Positions 36,741 through 47,369 of a stretch of DNA of 64,000 nucleotides are shown one piece after another (position 1 is the first letter of the stretch; each line of letters begins with the position of its first letter). Location of the stretch: assembly GCF_035751725.1 (NCBI RefSeq), contig NZ_CP142104.1, forward strand, positions 4,712,001 through 4,776,000, written 5' to 3'. This stretch comes from Pseudomonas frederiksbergensis. GTDB taxonomy: Bacteria > Pseudomonadota > Gammaproteobacteria > Pseudomonadales > Pseudomonadaceae. The notes under the pieces were generated by a model. The model did not search any database. It had not been told where the DNA came from and worked only from the letters and a program-made list of their open reading frames with translations. Made by a program: the position numbers and the translations under genes.

Positions 36741-38018
36741 TCAAAGAATATTCGAATAATCCGCTTCGATCCGATCCAGGCTCAGGTGGTTCAGGAAGTT
36801 GGAGAAACACATCCAGGCCGACAACGCGTTCATGTCGCGAAATTGCTCGGGCAGGTATTTGGGTGGCACGACCAGGCCTTCATCCACCAACTGGCGCAAT
36901 GTGCGCATGTCCTCCAGGGTGGTCTTGCCGCAGAACAACAGCGGCACCTGTTCCAGCTTGCCCTTGCGCACGGCCAGCTGAATGTAGTTGTAAACCATGA
37001 TGAAGCCCTTGAGATAGGACAAGTCTTTGGTGAATGGCAGCCCGGTGGGCACCGAGCCACGGAAAACCCGGCTGGCGTTGCCGTAGCTTTCGGCCATTTC
37101 AAAGCCCTGCTCACGGAAGAAATCGTAGACCTGGAGGAAATCGGCGCCCTCTTCCACCATATGAATCGCCCGGGTTCGGTTGGTGAGCTTGCGCAGGCGA
37201 CTCGGGTAGGAGGCAAAGGTGATGATTTCCATGAGGATCGCCAGGCCTTCCTGGGTCACCGTCGAGGAGGGCGGGCCCTTGGACAGGAAAGTGCAGATCG
37301 GCTGGTTCAGGCCGTTGAGCGTGGTGCCGACGTGCACCAGCCCTTCGTGGACCTCCAGCGCCCGCACGTCGCGCTCGTTGAACATCGCGTCGGTACGGAT
37401 CTTGATGTAGTCGGCGCCCGCCGCCGCGTCGGCCACGATGCCGTCGGACTCGAACACCCGGATGGTTTCCTCGGCCTCGCCGAACACCCGGTTGAGGCGG
37501 TGTTGCAGCAGGCTGACAGCTTCCTTGGCGCTGAGGACCTTGGGCTCGTCCTTGAGGTCCCCGCGGCCATCGATATTGTTCAGGTAATCGGACAGCATCA
37601 GGCCCAGGTCGGCCAGGGTCGGGTCGCCGGCGTGGAAGGCGTCGGATGCGGCGCCATACAGCTCTTGGGAGATCAGCCCGAAATCCTCGGTGCCACGCGC
37701 TTCGAGCATGCGCACCACCATGCGGTATTCCTTGCACATGCGGCGCATGATCTGGCCAACCGGGTTGAATTGCCCCAGTTGGCGGGTGATGTCGCGCTCG
37801 ATGTTCTGGAATTCAAGCTTTACCTTGCTGGAGTCGAACGACAGCGGTCGGTTGAGGTAATAATCGCGGTCGACCGCCGGCATTTCCTTGCCCTTGGCCT
37901 TGAGAAAACCCTTACGGATGTTCTCATCCCACTTCACCGCGTCGAGAATGCGAATCGGCGTCTGCGCCAGCACAATGCGATCGGACAAGGTGCGTATCGT
38001 CTGCTGGTAATCGTCCAC
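36741..38018 (-). CDS. DUF1704/QEGLA-motif protein, putative zinc metallopeptidase
   Basis: 425 residues. It carries the name-giving VTQEGLAILMEIITF (QEGLA at about residues 256-260) and upstream VHEGLVHVGTTLNG, an HExxxH motif (H224, E225, H229). TIGR02421 proteins were called flavohemoglobin-expression modulators; DUF1704 also includes the eukaryotic tubulin detyrosinase MATCAP, which uses an HExxxH zinc site. The bacterial substrate is unknown. The start is GTG at 38018 with AGGAG six bases upstream; the longer frame overlaps the next gene and is not protein-like. Confidence 0.88.
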   Translation of the reverse strand: MDDYQQTIRTLSDRIVLAQTPIRILDAVKWDENIRKGFLKAKGKEMPAVDRDYYLNRPLSFDSSKVKLEFQNIERDITRQLGQFNPVGQIMRRMCKEYRMVVRMLEARGTEDFGLISQELYGAASDAFHAGDPTLADLGLMLSDYLNNIDGRGDLKDEPKVLSAKEAVSLLQHRLNRVFGEAEETIRVFESDGIVADAAAGADYIKIRTDAMFNERDVRALEVHEGLVHVGTTLNGLNQPICTFLSKGPPSSTVTQEGLAILMEIITFASYPSRLRKLTNRTRAIHMVEEGADFLQVYDFFREQGFEMAESYGNASRVFRGSVPTGLPFTKDLSYLKGFIMVYNYIQLAVRKGKLEQVPLLFCGKTTLEDMRTLRQLVDEGLVVPPKYLPEQFRDMNALSAWMCFSNFLNHLSLDRIEADYSNIL

Positions 38019-38055
38019 CCGGAACTCCTGTGAAAAAACGTCCGCTTGATGCAGT

Positions 38056-38610
38056 TTATTGGGATTTGGCCAATCGCTGGTAGCGCACGGCCTCCGAGAA
38101 CACATCGGAATTGGCCGGGTCGTCGAGGTAGCTGAAAACCTTGCGCATGTCGCTGTCCACCAACACGCCGTCGCCCTCTTCGCTCGGGTTCGGCTGGCCA
38201 CTGAGCAGCTTCTGGCCGATGGCCTGGTTGATCTGTTCCATGTCCAGGTTGTAGACCACCAGTTCCTGCTTGTCGGTCAGTTCGAAACCGGCGATGACGA
38301 AATGTCCGCCGAACCGGGCCGGCACCTTCGCCGACAGGTACCAACGGCTGCCGTGCCGGGACACCGTCACAGGGATGGCTTCGCGTTCCTGGGGCTTGGC
38401 CCTGAAGTAGCTGACGGCCTGGTAGCGGTGCTTGCCGACTTCCGACAGCTCCAGGTTCAACGGTTCACCCCAGGCATTGGTGCTGGTCCATTGGCCAAGC
38501 AGGCCCTTGGGCGCGGCTTCACTTTCAGGCAATGGCGCCTTGAAGGACACCAGGCAACCACTGAGCAGCAGCAACGACACGGCCAGTACAATGGCGGGCC
38601 AGGCTTTCAT
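38056..38610 (-). CDS. Putative lipoprotein
   Basis: 184 residues. Signal peptide with lipobox LLSGC (C19). The mature part has a lipocalin-like start (LLGQWTSTNAWGEPLNLELS) and a helical C-terminus (SDMRKVFSYLDDPANSDVF). Unknown family, found next to the QEGLA gene in pseudomonads as far as I recall. It precedes that gene by 37 bases and is probably co-transcribed with it. Confidence 0.85.
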   Translation of the reverse strand: MKAWPAIVLAVSLLLLSGCLVSFKAPLPESEAAPKGLLGQWTSTNAWGEPLNLELSEVGKHRYQAVSYFRAKPQEREAIPVTVSRHGSRWYLSAKVPARFGGHFVIAGFELTDKQELVVYNLDMEQINQAIGQKLLSGQPNPSEEGDGVLVDSDMRKVFSYLDDPANSDVFSEAVRYQRLAKSQ

Positions 38611-38640
38611 TTGAAACTCCCTATGGCAGGCGCCTTGTCC

Positions 38641-38670
38641 TTTGGCGAGGGGATCTATCCCCCCGCCAAA
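38641..38670. repeat. Single REP hairpin
   Basis: TTTGGCGAGGGG and CCCCCCGCCAAA pair around ATCTAT, with a one-base irregularity on each side. Confidence 0.65.
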
Positions 38671-38694
38671 GGGACTGTTCTAACCCGAAAAGGG

Positions 38695-39411
38695 TTACAC
38701 CGACGCCAGTACCAAGTGCATATAACGGGTCAGGATGCCGAGCATGTCCTCTTCGGCTACCGGCTCGGCGCCATTGAGCAAGCCCTGATATTCCATCCGT
38801 CCGATAATCGCCGTCAACACTTTGGCATCCTGTTGCGGCTCGCGCGAGCCCAGGACCTGGAAAAACTGACACGTGCCGTGCAACAGGATTTGCTGGTGGG
38901 AGCGTACCAACTCCGCCAGGCGCGGGTTGAGCAGCGCTTCCTGGCGGAAAGCCTGTTCGGCCATCAAGTAGTCGCGACGACTGTGCAATTGATGCTGAAC
39001 GTAGTCGGCTGTCATCCGCGCAATGTCGTCGGCCAGTTGCGAGCGTGACTCGGCGCTGCCGTCCCCATAGGCGACCATCTCGCGTAGCAGCCCTTCGTTG
39101 TTGGTCCACAGCTTGGCCATGAACGCCGCGCTGCGCTCCACGTACTGGGCGAAAGTATCGGTGAGCAGGTCATCGATATCCTTGAAGTAGTAAGTGGTGG
39201 CAGACAGCGGCACGCCCGCTTCGGCGGCTACCGCGCGGTGTCGCACGGCCCGCACGCCATCGCGCACGACAATGCGCATGGCCGCGTCGAGAATGTCCTG
39301 GCGGCGCTGTTCACTGCCCTGTCGGCTGGCCTTGCGGCCTTGGTACTGAACACTTTCAGCGACAGCAGTGGCGACGCCTGCTGCACCTTCTGGAGCCATT
39401 GCACGATTCAC
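38695..39411 (-). CDS. TetR-family transcriptional regulator
   Basis: 238 residues. HTH domain at about residues 35-85 (EQRRQDILDAAMRIVVRDGV, RAVRHRAVAAEAGVPLSATT, YYFKDIDDLL), preceded by a 33-residue extension. The GTG start at 39411 has AGGA ten bases upstream; an internal ATG at 39399 is possible. It lies downstream of lysS in the PA3699 position. Target genes are unknown. Confidence 0.9.
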   Translation of the reverse strand: MNRAMAPEGAAGVATAVAESVQYQGRKASRQGSEQRRQDILDAAMRIVVRDGVRAVRHRAVAAEAGVPLSATTYYFKDIDDLLTDTFAQYVERSAAFMAKLWTNNEGLLREMVAYGDGSAESRSQLADDIARMTADYVQHQLHSRRDYLMAEQAFRQEALLNPRLAELVRSHQQILLHGTCQFFQVLGSREPQQDAKVLTAIIGRMEYQGLLNGAEPVAEEDMLGILTRYMHLVLASV

Positions 39412-39473
39412 GACAGGTCTTTCCTCGCTATTTCAGAAGTAACCAATTGATACGTTTGTACCAGACAGGCAAT

Positions 39474-39501
39474 AAAAAGCCGCCCATCGAGGCGGCTTTT
39501 T
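39474..39501 (-). terminator. Intrinsic terminator of the prfB-lysS unit
   Basis: AAAAAGCCGCC pairs with GGCGGCTTTTT around a six-base loop, 12 bases past the lysS stop; the T-run exists on both strands. Confidence 0.9.
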
Positions 39502-39512
39502 AATTGAAGCAT

Positions 39513-41015
39513 TTACGCTTGGGGCCGCATGTGCGGGAAAAGGATGACATCGCGGATCGACGGTGAGTTGGTCAACAACATCACCAGGCGATCGATGCCG
39601 ATGCCTTCGCCGGCTGTGGGCGGCATGCCGTACTCGAGGGCGCGCACGAAATCGGCGTCGTAGTGCATGGCTTCATCGTCGCCTGCGTCCTTGTCGGCCA
39701 CTTGGGCCATGAAGCGCTCGGCCTGGTCTTCCGCGTCATTGAGCTCGGAATAGGCGTTGGCGATTTCACGACCACCGATGAACAGCTCGAAGCGATCGGT
39801 CACGCTTGGGTTTTCGTCGTTGCGACGGGCCAGCGGCGACACTTCGAACGGGTACTGGGTGATGAAGTGCGGCTGCTCCAGCTTGTGCTCGACCAGTTCC
39901 TCGAAAATCATCACTTGCAACTTGCCCAGGCCCTCGAAGCCCAGCACCTTGGCGCCGGCCTTCTTGGCGATGGCGCGGGCCTTGTCGATGTCGTTCAGGT
40001 CATCGGCAGTCAGTTCAGGGTTGTACTTGAGGATCGAGTCGAACACCGACAGGCGCACGAACGGCTCGCCGAAGTGGAACACCTTGTCGCCGTAGGGCAC
40101 GTCGGTCGTCCCGAGAACAAGCTGCGCCAGCTCGCGGAAGAGCTCTTCGGTCAGGTCCATGTTGTCTTCGTAGTCGGCATAGGCCTGGTAGAACTCGAGC
40201 ATGGTGAACTCGGGGTTGTGCCGGGTCGAAACGCCTTCGTTACGGAAGTTGCGGTTGATCTCGAAGACTTTTTCGAAGCCACCCACGACCAAGCGCTTGA
40301 GGTACAGCTCCGGCGCGATGCGCAGGAACATTTCCATGTCCAGGGCGTTGTGGTGGGTTTCGAACGGCTTGGCCGCCGCACCGCCAGGGATGGTCTGCAG
40401 CATCGGCGTCTCGACTTCCAGGAAGTCACGCTTCATCAGGAAGCTGCGGATGTGGGCAATGACCTGCGAGCGCACGCGGAAGGTCTGGCGCACGTCTTCG
40501 TTGACGATCAGGTCGACGTAGCGCTGACGGTAGCGCTGCTCGGTGTCGGTCAGGCCGTGGTGCTTGTCCGGCAGCGGGCGCAGGGACTTTGTCAGCAGGC
40601 GCACGTTGGTCATTTCGACGTACAGGTCGCCCTTGCCGGAGCGGGCCAGGGTGCCTTCGGCGGCGATGATGTCGCCCAGGTCCCAGGTCTTGACGGCGGC
40701 CAGGGTTTCTTCCGGCAGGGTCTTGCGGTTGACGTAGACCTGGATGCGACCGGTCATGTCCTGGATCACCATGAACGAACCACGATCGAGCATGATGCGA
40801 CCGGCAACCTTGACCGGAATCGCCGCCTCGGCCAGCTCTTCCTTGGTCTTGTCCGCGTACTTCTTCTGCAAGGCGTCGCAATACGCGTCGCGGCGGAAGT
40901 CGTTGGGGAAGGCCTGGCCCTTGGCGCGCTCGGCAGCAAGCTTTTCCTTGCGCAGGGCGATCAGGGAGTTTTCTTCCTGTTGCAGGGCTTGCGGGTCGAG
41001 TTCTAGGTCGCTCAT
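39513..41015 (-). CDS. lysS: Lysyl-tRNA synthetase (class II)
   Basis: 500 residues. N-terminal OB-fold anticodon-binding domain ([19 protein letters not shown]), then the class II core: motif 1 around [16 protein letters not shown], motif 2 [20 protein letters not shown] and motif 3 [20 protein letters not shown]. Located 107 bases behind prfB, the usual Pseudomonas pair. Confidence 0.97.
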   Translation of the reverse strand: MSDLELDPQALQQEENSLIALRKEKLAAERAKGQAFPNDFRRDAYCDALQKKYADKTKEELAEAAIPVKVAGRIMLDRGSFMVIQDMTGRIQVYVNRKTLPEETLAAVKTWDLGDIIAAEGTLARSGKGDLYVEMTNVRLLTKSLRPLPDKHHGLTDTEQRYRQRYVDLIVNEDVRQTFRVRSQVIAHIRSFLMKRDFLEVETPMLQTIPGGAAAKPFETHHNALDMEMFLRIAPELYLKRLVVGGFEKVFEINRNFRNEGVSTRHNPEFTMLEFYQAYADYEDNMDLTEELFRELAQLVLGTTDVPYGDKVFHFGEPFVRLSVFDSILKYNPELTADDLNDIDKARAIAKKAGAKVLGFEGLGKLQVMIFEELVEHKLEQPHFITQYPFEVSPLARRNDENPSVTDRFELFIGGREIANAYSELNDAEDQAERFMAQVADKDAGDDEAMHYDADFVRALEYGMPPTAGEGIGIDRLVMLLTNSPSIRDVILFPHMRPQA

Positions 41016-41122
41016 GTCTTTAAGGTTTCCATCACAGGTTCGTTGCCCCCGGCCCCGGGCCGGAGTTTGCGGGCAGGCCTCGCTCCCATGGAAGCGTGCC
41101 TGCCCACCGCGTGGGTGTCGCG

Positions 41123-42218
41123 TTACAGCCCTTGCTTGAGGCTGGCGATCAGGTATTCATCGATGTCGCCATCGAGCACTTTGTCGCAGTCGCTGCGTTC
41201 GATGCTGGTCCGCAGGTCCTTGATCCGCGAGGCGTCGAGCACGTACGAACGGATCTGGTGCCCCCAGCCGATGTCGGACTTGGTGTCTTCCAGGGCCTGG
41301 GAGGCGGCGTTGCGCTTCTGCACTTCCTGCTCGTACAAGCGGGCCCGCAGCATCTTCATCGCGGTGTCTTTGTTGGCGTGCTGGGAGCGTTCGTTCTGGC
41401 AACTGACCACGGTGTTGGTCGGTACGTGGGTGATCCGCACGGCCGAGTCGGTGGTGTTAACGTGCTGGCCACCGGCACCGGAGGAGCGGTAGGTGTCGAT
41501 GCGCAGGTCGGCCGGGTTGATCTCGATTTCGATGTTGTCATCGATTTCCGGCGAGACGAATACCGCCGAGAATGAGGTGTGGCGACGGTTGCCGGAGTCG
41601 AACGGGCTCTTGCGCACCAGGCGGTGCACGCCGATCTCGGTCCGCAGCCAGCCAAAGGCGTATTCGCCCTTGATGTGCACGGTGGCGCCCTTGATCCCGG
41701 CGACTTCACCGGCCGACAGCTCCATGATGGTGGCGTCGAAACCGCGTTTATCGGCCCAGCGCAGGTACATGCGCAGCAGGATGTTGGCCCAGTCCTGGGC
41801 TTCGGTGCCACCGGAGCCGGCCTGGATGTCCAGGTAGGCGTTGTTCATGTCCATCTCGCCGCTGAACATGCGGCGGAATTCCAGCTTGGCGAGATTCTCG
41901 TCCAGGCGGGTCAGCTCGGCGACGACATCGCCGACCGCGCCTTCGTCGTTTTCTTCGACGGCCATGTCCAGCAGGTCGCGGCAATCGGCCAGGCCGCTGG
42001 ACAATTCATCCAGGGTCTCGACGATCTGCGCCAGCGCAGAACGCTCGCGGCCCAGTTCCTGGGCGTACGAAGGGTTGTTCCAGACATTCGGATCTTCAAG
42101 CTCGCGATTGACTTCGGTCAGGCGCTCATGCTTTTGATCGTAGTCAAAGATACCCCCGAATAGTTTCGGAGCGCTCGGACAGGTCCTTGATGGTGTTCAG
42201 GATCGGGTTGATTTCCAT
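41123..42218 (-). CDS. prfB: Peptide chain release factor 2 (programmed +1 frameshift)
   Basis: 364 residues when read as 42218-42147 joined to 42145-41123. The first 24 codons ([20 protein letters not shown]...) end in CTT TGA; the ribosome slips by one base and continues as [12 protein letters not shown]2 recognises UGA and UAA and so controls its own synthesis. GGQ motif: [20 protein letters not shown]; the SPF codon-reading motif is in [15 protein letters not shown]. An ATG at 42004 inside the second part is not the start. Confidence 0.97.
42143..42160 (-). promoter_or_regulatory. prfB frameshift site
   Basis: Minus strand reads GGGGGTATCTTTGAC: an internal Shine-Dalgarno-like G-run, then the slippery CTT followed by TGA and C (UGAC, a poor stop context). 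This is the standard RF2 frameshift cassette. Confidence 0.95.
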
Positions 42219-42343
42219 GGCGGGCAGCACTCGTTGGCGAACTTTTGAAAGCCGGCGAGTATAACGTAATCAAGCGCCAGCGGCAGCCCGCCTGGCGGCT
42301 TTAGAGGCAATGAAACCCAGTGGCATGATTAAACACTGCCCCG

Positions 42344-42371
42344 GTGGCGAGGGAGCAAGCTCCCTCGCCAC
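42344..42371. repeat. REP hairpin
   Basis: GTGGCGAGGGA-GCAAGC-TCCCTCGCCAC, perfect 11-pair stem between wspR (its 3' end) and prfB. Confidence 0.75.
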
Positions 42372-42397
42372 AAAAGCACTCTCGCCAGGCAACGGGT

Positions 42398-43399
42398 TTA
42401 TTCAACCCCAACCCGATTACGGCCATTGTGTTTGGCCAGGTACAGCCCTTTGTCCGCCGCCGAGATCAGTTGCCGGCTGTCGCCGCCCTGCTGGGGCGTG
42501 AAGGTCGCGATGCCGATGCTGATGGTCAGGTTCTCGCCGCCGTCGGGCGTGGCATGGGGAATTTTCAGGGCAACGACGCTCTGGCGCAGTTTCTCCGCCA
42601 TCAGCCGGGCGCCGCCAGGCGAGGTGCCGGGCAATACCAGGGCGAACTCCTCGCCGCCATAGCGGGCCGGCAGGTCGGAGGGGCGACTGCACGCCTCGCG
42701 GATGGCCGTGGCGACTTTGCGCAGGGCTTCGTCGCCCTCCAGGTGACCGAAATTGTCGTTGTAGGATTTGAAGTAATCCACGTCGATCATCAGCAACGAC
42801 AACTGGGACTGATCCCGCAGCGCCCTTCTCCACTCCAACTCCAGGTATTCATCGAAGTGCCGCCGGTTGGACAACCCGGTCAGACCATCGGAATTCATCA
42901 ATCGTTGTAGCACCAGGTTGGTGTCGAGCAGCTGCTGCTGGCTCACCCGCAGGGCACGATAAGCCGCGTCGCGCTGTAACAGCATCATGTAGGAACGTGA
43001 GTGATAGCGAATGCGCGCCACCAGTTCGATGTTGTCCGGCAACTTGACCAGATAGTCGTTGGCCCCTGCACCAAACGCCGCGCTCTTGATCAACGGGTCT
43101 TCCTTGGTGGACAGGACGATGATCGGGATGTCTCGGGTGGCCGGGTGATTGCGGTATTCGCGTACCAGGCTCAGGCCGTCGAGGCCTGGCATCACCAGGT
43201 CCTGGAGGATCACCGTCGGCTTGATGCGCACCGCGTGGGCGATCGCCTGGTGGGGGTCGGAGCAGAAGTGGAAATCGATGTTCTGTTCGTTCGACAGCCC
43301 GCGTCGTACCGCCTCGCCGATCATCGCCTGGTCGTCGACGAGCAGGACCATGGCGGCATTCTCATCGCGCTTGAAATCGTCGAGTTGTAAATCATTCAT
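42398..43399 (-). CDS. wspR: Response regulator diguanylate cyclase WspR
   Basis: 333 residues. Receiver domain 15-135 with phospho-acceptor D67 ([12 protein letters not shown]), a helical linker, and a GGDEF domain with active site GGEEF (248-252) and the product-inhibition I-site RPSD (R239-D242). Phosphorylated by WspE, it makes c-di-GMP and promotes biofilm formation. It is the last gene of the wsp operon, the only one not overlapping its neighbour (39-base gap after wspF). Confidence 0.96.
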   Translation of the reverse strand: MNDLQLDDFKRDENAAMVLLVDDQAMIGEAVRRGLSNEQNIDFHFCSDPHQAIAHAVRIKPTVILQDLVMPGLDGLSLVREYRNHPATRDIPIIVLSTKEDPLIKSAAFGAGANDYLVKLPDNIELVARIRYHSRSYMMLLQRDAAYRALRVSQQQLLDTNLVLQRLMNSDGLTGLSNRRHFDEYLELEWRRALRDQSQLSLLMIDVDYFKSYNDNFGHLEGDEALRKVATAIREACSRPSDLPARYGGEEFALVLPGTSPGGARLMAEKLRQSVVALKIPHATPDGGENLTISIGIATFTPQQGGDSRQLISAADKGLYLAKHNGRNRVGVE

Positions 43400-43438
43400 G
43401 GGGGCTCACCTGAATACTGCCTGGGGTGCGGGGGTTCG

Positions 43439-44449
43439 TCATTGGGTGAAAATCTCCACCAAGCGTGGCGCTATTCTATCCAGCGCAAGGACCTGCGTTG
43501 CCGCATCGATGGCGACCGCTGCCTTGGGCATGCCATACACCGCGCTGCTCTGCTGGTCCTGGGCGATCGTCACGCAGCCCTGCTGGCGCATGAGTTTAAG
43601 CCCTTGCGCACCGTCGCGCCCCATGCCGGTGAGCAAGACGCCCACCGCATCACCGCTCCAGAAACGGGCGACACTCTCGAAAAACACATCGATGGAGGGC
43701 CGATAGATCTCGTTGACCGGCTCGGCGGTGTAGGCCAGCGTGCCGTTTTTCAACAGGCGCAGATGGTGGTTGGTCCCGGCCAGCAGCACCGTCCCGCCTT
43801 GCGGCGCCTCACCCTCGCGGGCCAGGCGGACGTTGAGCCCCGACACGCCGCTGAGCCACTCGGCCATGCCGGCGGCAAACACCTCGTCGACATGCTGGAC
43901 CAGCACGATGGCCGGGGCAAAATCCCGCGGCAATCCCTTGAGCAGTGCCTCCAATGCGGCCGGGCCACCCGCCGACGACCCGATCGCCACCAGGCTCTTG
44001 CGTGACGCCGATGCCCGATGCGCAGCCGGCGCGGCGTGGTCGCGGCCACCACGATCACCGATCAGCCAGCCGATGTTGGCGATCTTGCGCAGCAGCGGTG
44101 CCGCGGCGTCTTCGGGCTTGCCGACGCCCAGGGCCGGCGTGTCGACCACGTCCAGGGCGCCATGGCCCATGGCTTCGAACACCTGGTGGACGTTCTGCCG
44201 GCTGTCACCGGTGACAATCACGATGGCACACGGTGTGTCGGCCATGATCCGCCGGGTCGCCTCCACGCCATCCATGATCGGCATGAACAGGTCCATCAGG
44301 ATCAGGTCCGGCGTGTATTCGTGACAACGTTGCACCGCCTCGGCACCGTTGGCGGCGACCCACACCAACTGATGCGCCGGCTCCAGCGCCAGTGCGCGGC
44401 GAAGGGCTTCGACCGCCAGGGGCATGTCATTGACGATGGCGATCTTCAA
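43439..44449 (-). CDS. wspF: Chemotaxis-type methylesterase WspF
   Basis: 336 residues, CheB family. Receiver domain with D53 ([19 protein letters not shown]) and a C-terminal methylesterase with serine in [15 protein letters not shown] (S159), His in VLVQHVDEV (H186) and Asp in GMGRDGAQG. It demethylates WspA and resets the pathway; loss of function gives wrinkly-spreader phenotypes. All catalytic residues are intact here. Overlaps wspE by four bases. Confidence 0.96.
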   Translation of the reverse strand: MKIAIVNDMPLAVEALRRALALEPAHQLVWVAANGAEAVQRCHEYTPDLILMDLFMPIMDGVEATRRIMADTPCAIVIVTGDSRQNVHQVFEAMGHGALDVVDTPALGVGKPEDAAAPLLRKIANIGWLIGDRGGRDHAAPAAHRASASRKSLVAIGSSAGGPAALEALLKGLPRDFAPAIVLVQHVDEVFAAGMAEWLSGVSGLNVRLAREGEAPQGGTVLLAGTNHHLRLLKNGTLAYTAEPVNEIYRPSIDVFFESVARFWSGDAVGVLLTGMGRDGAQGLKLMRQQGCVTIAQDQQSSAVYGMPKAAVAIDAATQVLALDRIAPRLVEIFTQ

Positions 44450-46701
44450 GCGCGTGCTCCTCCGATCAATTCGACCACGGCGTCGAGCAAGGCGTCGTCA
44501 TGGAAACTTGCCTTGGCGAGATAGTAGTCCGCGCCGGCATCCAGGCCACGGCGGCGATCTTCTTCGCGATCCTTGTAGGAAACCACCATCACCGGCAGCG
44601 ATTGCAGGCGGCTGTCGCGCCGCAGCAACGACACCAGCTCGATACCGTCCATGCGCGGCATGTCGATGTCCGTGATGAGCAAGTCGAATTCCTCCGAGCG
44701 CAACGCATTCCAGCCGTCCATGCCGTCCACGGCCACCGCCACGTCATAACCGCGATTGAGCAACAGCTTGCGCTCCAGTTCACGCACGGTCAGGGAGTCG
44801 TCGACGACGAGGATCCGCTTGCGCGGCGCCTGGGCCTCGTTCTGCCGGGCGATCCGCTCCAGTCGCCCGGTGTCGAGCAACTTTTCCACCGAGCGCAGCA
44901 GATCCTCGACGTCGACGATCAACACCACCGAGCCATCGTCGAGCAAGGCACCGGCGGAAATATCCTGGACCTTGCCCAAGCGCTCATCCAGGGGCAGGAC
45001 CACCAGCGTGCGCTCACCGATGAACCGCTCCACCGCCACGCCATAGATCACCTCCCGCTCGCGGATCACCACGACCTTAAGGGCCTGGCCACTGTTGGGC
45101 GTGACCGGACGGTTGAGCAATTGCGTCGCTGCAACCAGGCCCACGTGCCGGCCTTCGTACCAGAAATGCTGGCGGCCCTCGACCTGGACGATGTCATCGG
45201 GCGCCAGGTCGCACATGCGTTCGATGTGGGCCAGCGGGAAGGCGTAGGCTTCGCCGCCGACTTCCACCACCAGGCTGCGCACCACCGAAAGCGTCAGCGG
45301 CACCTCGAGATGAAAACGACTGCCCTCGCCCGCCGTCTGCTCCAGCACCACCGCACCGCGTAACTGGCGGACCATATGCTGGACCGCATCCAGGCCGACA
45401 CCGCGGCCGGACACCTCGGTGACCTTGTCCCGCAGGCTGAAGCCCGGCAGGAACAAAAACGCCAGCAGTTCTTCTTCGCTCAGGCTGGCGGCGGTCTGCT
45501 CGGGAGAAAGCCCTCGCTCCACAATGGTTCGGCGCACCCGCTCCAGGTCCACGCCGCCGCCATCGTCCGACAGTTCCAGCACCAACAGGCCGGCCTGGTG
45601 TGAGGCGCGCAGGCGAATCAGCCCTTCGGCGGGCTTGCCGGCCGACAGCCGCTGCTCCGGCATTTCGATACCGTGGTCCACGGCATTGCGCAGCAGATGA
45701 GTCAGGGGCGCTTCGAGCTTCTCCAGGACATCACGATCGACCTGGGTTTTTTCCCCTTCGATTTCCAGGCGCACCTGTTTGCCGAGGCTGCGGCCCAAGT
45801 CACGGACCATCCGCACCTGGCCCGAGAGCACATCGGCAAACGGTCGCATGCGACAGGCCAACGCCGTGTCGTACAGTACCTGGGCGCGCTGGCTGCCCTG
45901 CCAGGCGAATTCGTCCAGCTCAGCGATCTTTTGCACCAGCACTTGCTGGGTTTCGGCCAGCAGGCGTCGGGCATCGTTGAGCGCTTCCTGGGCCTGGAGG
46001 CTCAAGGCGTGATCCTTGAGATGCACGTTCAAATCTTCAAGGGCGCGCAGGCCACCGCTTTGCTGGCGCTTGAGGCGTTGCATCGTCGCCAGCCAAGGCT
46101 TGAGGCGCTGGGTTTCCACCAGGGACTTGCTCGACAAGTCCAACAGGCTGTTGAGGCGGCCCGCCGTGACCCGCAAGACCCGCTCGCCATCTTCGGTGAC
46201 ACGTTTTTTTCGAGCGACCGGCTCGCCGGGCTCCATGGACGCAAAATCAGGCATTTCGACGCGCACGGGCTCGACGGGTATTCCGATCCGCGGCGGCGCG
46301 GCCGTTGGTGCCGACGGGTCCAGCAGGCGCCCCAACAGGGCGACATAGGCCTCGATATCCTCGGCTCCGACGTTGTTGCCAGGCGTCGCGATGCGGGTCA
46401 ACAGGTCAGTGCCCTGGAGCAAGGCGTCGATATGTTCGGCGCGCAACACCATCCGCCTTTCCTGGGCACTGACCAGGCAATCCTCCATCACGTGGGCCAC
46501 GCTGACCCCGGCATCGACCCCGACAATTCGCGCCGCGCCCTTGAGCGAATGGGCCGCGCGCATGCACGACTCCAGGTGATCGGCCTGAGTCGGGTCACGC
46601 TCCAGAGCCAGCAGGCCGGTGCTCAACACCTGGACCTGGGCTTCGGCTTCCAGGCTGAACAGTTCCAGCAGCGAGGCGTCGCGCATCTGATCGGGGGTCA
46701 T
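44446..46701 (-). CDS. wspE: Hybrid sensor kinase WspE (CheA type with receiver)
   Basis: 751 residues. HPt domain with phosphorylated H51 ([15 protein letters not shown]), dimerisation region, CheA-type ATPase ([37 protein letters not shown]), a CheW-like domain and a C-terminal receiver with [16 protein letters not shown]. Receives signals from WspA via WspB/WspD and phosphorylates WspR and WspF. Confidence 0.96.
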   Translation of the reverse strand: MTPDQMRDASLLELFSLEAEAQVQVLSTGLLALERDPTQADHLESCMRAAHSLKGAARIVGVDAGVSVAHVMEDCLVSAQERRMVLRAEHIDALLQGTDLLTRIATPGNNVGAEDIEAYVALLGRLLDPSAPTAAPPRIGIPVEPVRVEMPDFASMEPGEPVARKKRVTEDGERVLRVTAGRLNSLLDLSSKSLVETQRLKPWLATMQRLKRQQSGGLRALEDLNVHLKDHALSLQAQEALNDARRLLAETQQVLVQKIAELDEFAWQGSQRAQVLYDTALACRMRPFADVLSGQVRMVRDLGRSLGKQVRLEIEGEKTQVDRDVLEKLEAPLTHLLRNAVDHGIEMPEQRLSAGKPAEGLIRLRASHQAGLLVLELSDDGGGVDLERVRRTIVERGLSPEQTAASLSEEELLAFLFLPGFSLRDKVTEVSGRGVGLDAVQHMVRQLRGAVVLEQTAGEGSRFHLEVPLTLSVVRSLVVEVGGEAYAFPLAHIERMCDLAPDDIVQVEGRQHFWYEGRHVGLVAATQLLNRPVTPNSGQALKVVVIREREVIYGVAVERFIGERTLVVLPLDERLGKVQDISAGALLDDGSVVLIVDVEDLLRSVEKLLDTGRLERIARQNEAQAPRKRILVVDDSLTVRELERKLLLNRGYDVAVAVDGMDGWNALRSEEFDLLITDIDMPRMDGIELVSLLRRDSRLQSLPVMVVSYKDREEDRRRGLDAGADYYLAKASFHDDALLDAVVELIGGARA

Positions 46702-47369
46702 GACAGGCTCCGGGACACGGCGGCCAACAGTTGCTCTTCATCCAGCCAACGCAGGCTGCGACCTTTGTAGGGCAGCACGCCACGGGTGTATTTGCCCTTC
46801 GATTGCGAAGCGCCGGCCAGGATGCGTTCGTCGATGGCATGAATGCCGTCCACCTCATCCACCGGCATCAGCACCGGCCCGCCCTGCGCGGCGACGATCA
46901 GCATGCGTGGCATGATCCGTCCACCGGAGGACGTCGCCGAACCCGGCTCCAACCCCAGCAGCTCCACCAACGACAAGCAGGCCACCAGGGCGCCGCGCAC
47001 GTTCGCCACGCCCAACAGGGCGCGCGAGCGCTGGTGGGGCAACGAATGGATAGCCTGCACTGGCGCCACTTCCACCAGGCTGCGGGTGCTCAGGCCGAGC
47101 CACTCTTCGCCGAGGCGAAACATCAATAACGAGCGAGTGACGACATCGCTGTCCACCGGAGCGTGGGCCCGGTCATGATCGTCCTGGCGCAGGGCGTAAC
47201 GGTCGAGCAAGCGTGTGGCGGCGGCCGAGTACACCGAGCAGTTTCGGCAATGGATATGCTCGGCCAGCAGCGGGCAGGACTTGTTGCCATGGACGCCGAT
47301 GCGGTTCCAGCAGTCATCGATGGCCTGGGCATCGTCATGGGTCACGTTATAGGAAGCCGAACCGCTCAT
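46698..47369 (-). CDS. wspD: CheW-like adaptor WspD
   Basis: 223 residues: an N-terminal extension with a Cys-containing stretch (KSCPLLAEHIHCRNCSVYSA) followed by a CheW domain (MFRLGEEWLGLSTRSLVEVA, VANVRGALVACLSLVELLG). Couples receptor WspA to WspE. Overlaps both neighbours by four bases. Confidence 0.94.
   Translation of the reverse strand: MSGSASYNVTHDDAQAIDDCWNRIGVHGNKSCPLLAEHIHCRNCSVYSAAATRLLDRYALRQDDHDRAHAPVDSDVVTRSLLMFRLGEEWLGLSTRSLVEVAPVQAIHSLPHQRSRALLGVANVRGALVACLSLVELLGLEPGSATSSGGRIMPRMLIVAAQGGPVLMPVDEVDGIHAIDERILAGASQSKGKYTRGVLPYKGRSLRWLDEEQLLAAVSRSLS

Noticed and set aside
36699..38033. 444-codon frame antisense to the DUF1704 gene
   Set aside because: Shadow frame; the real gene has the QEGLA and HExxxH motifs and a ribosome site.
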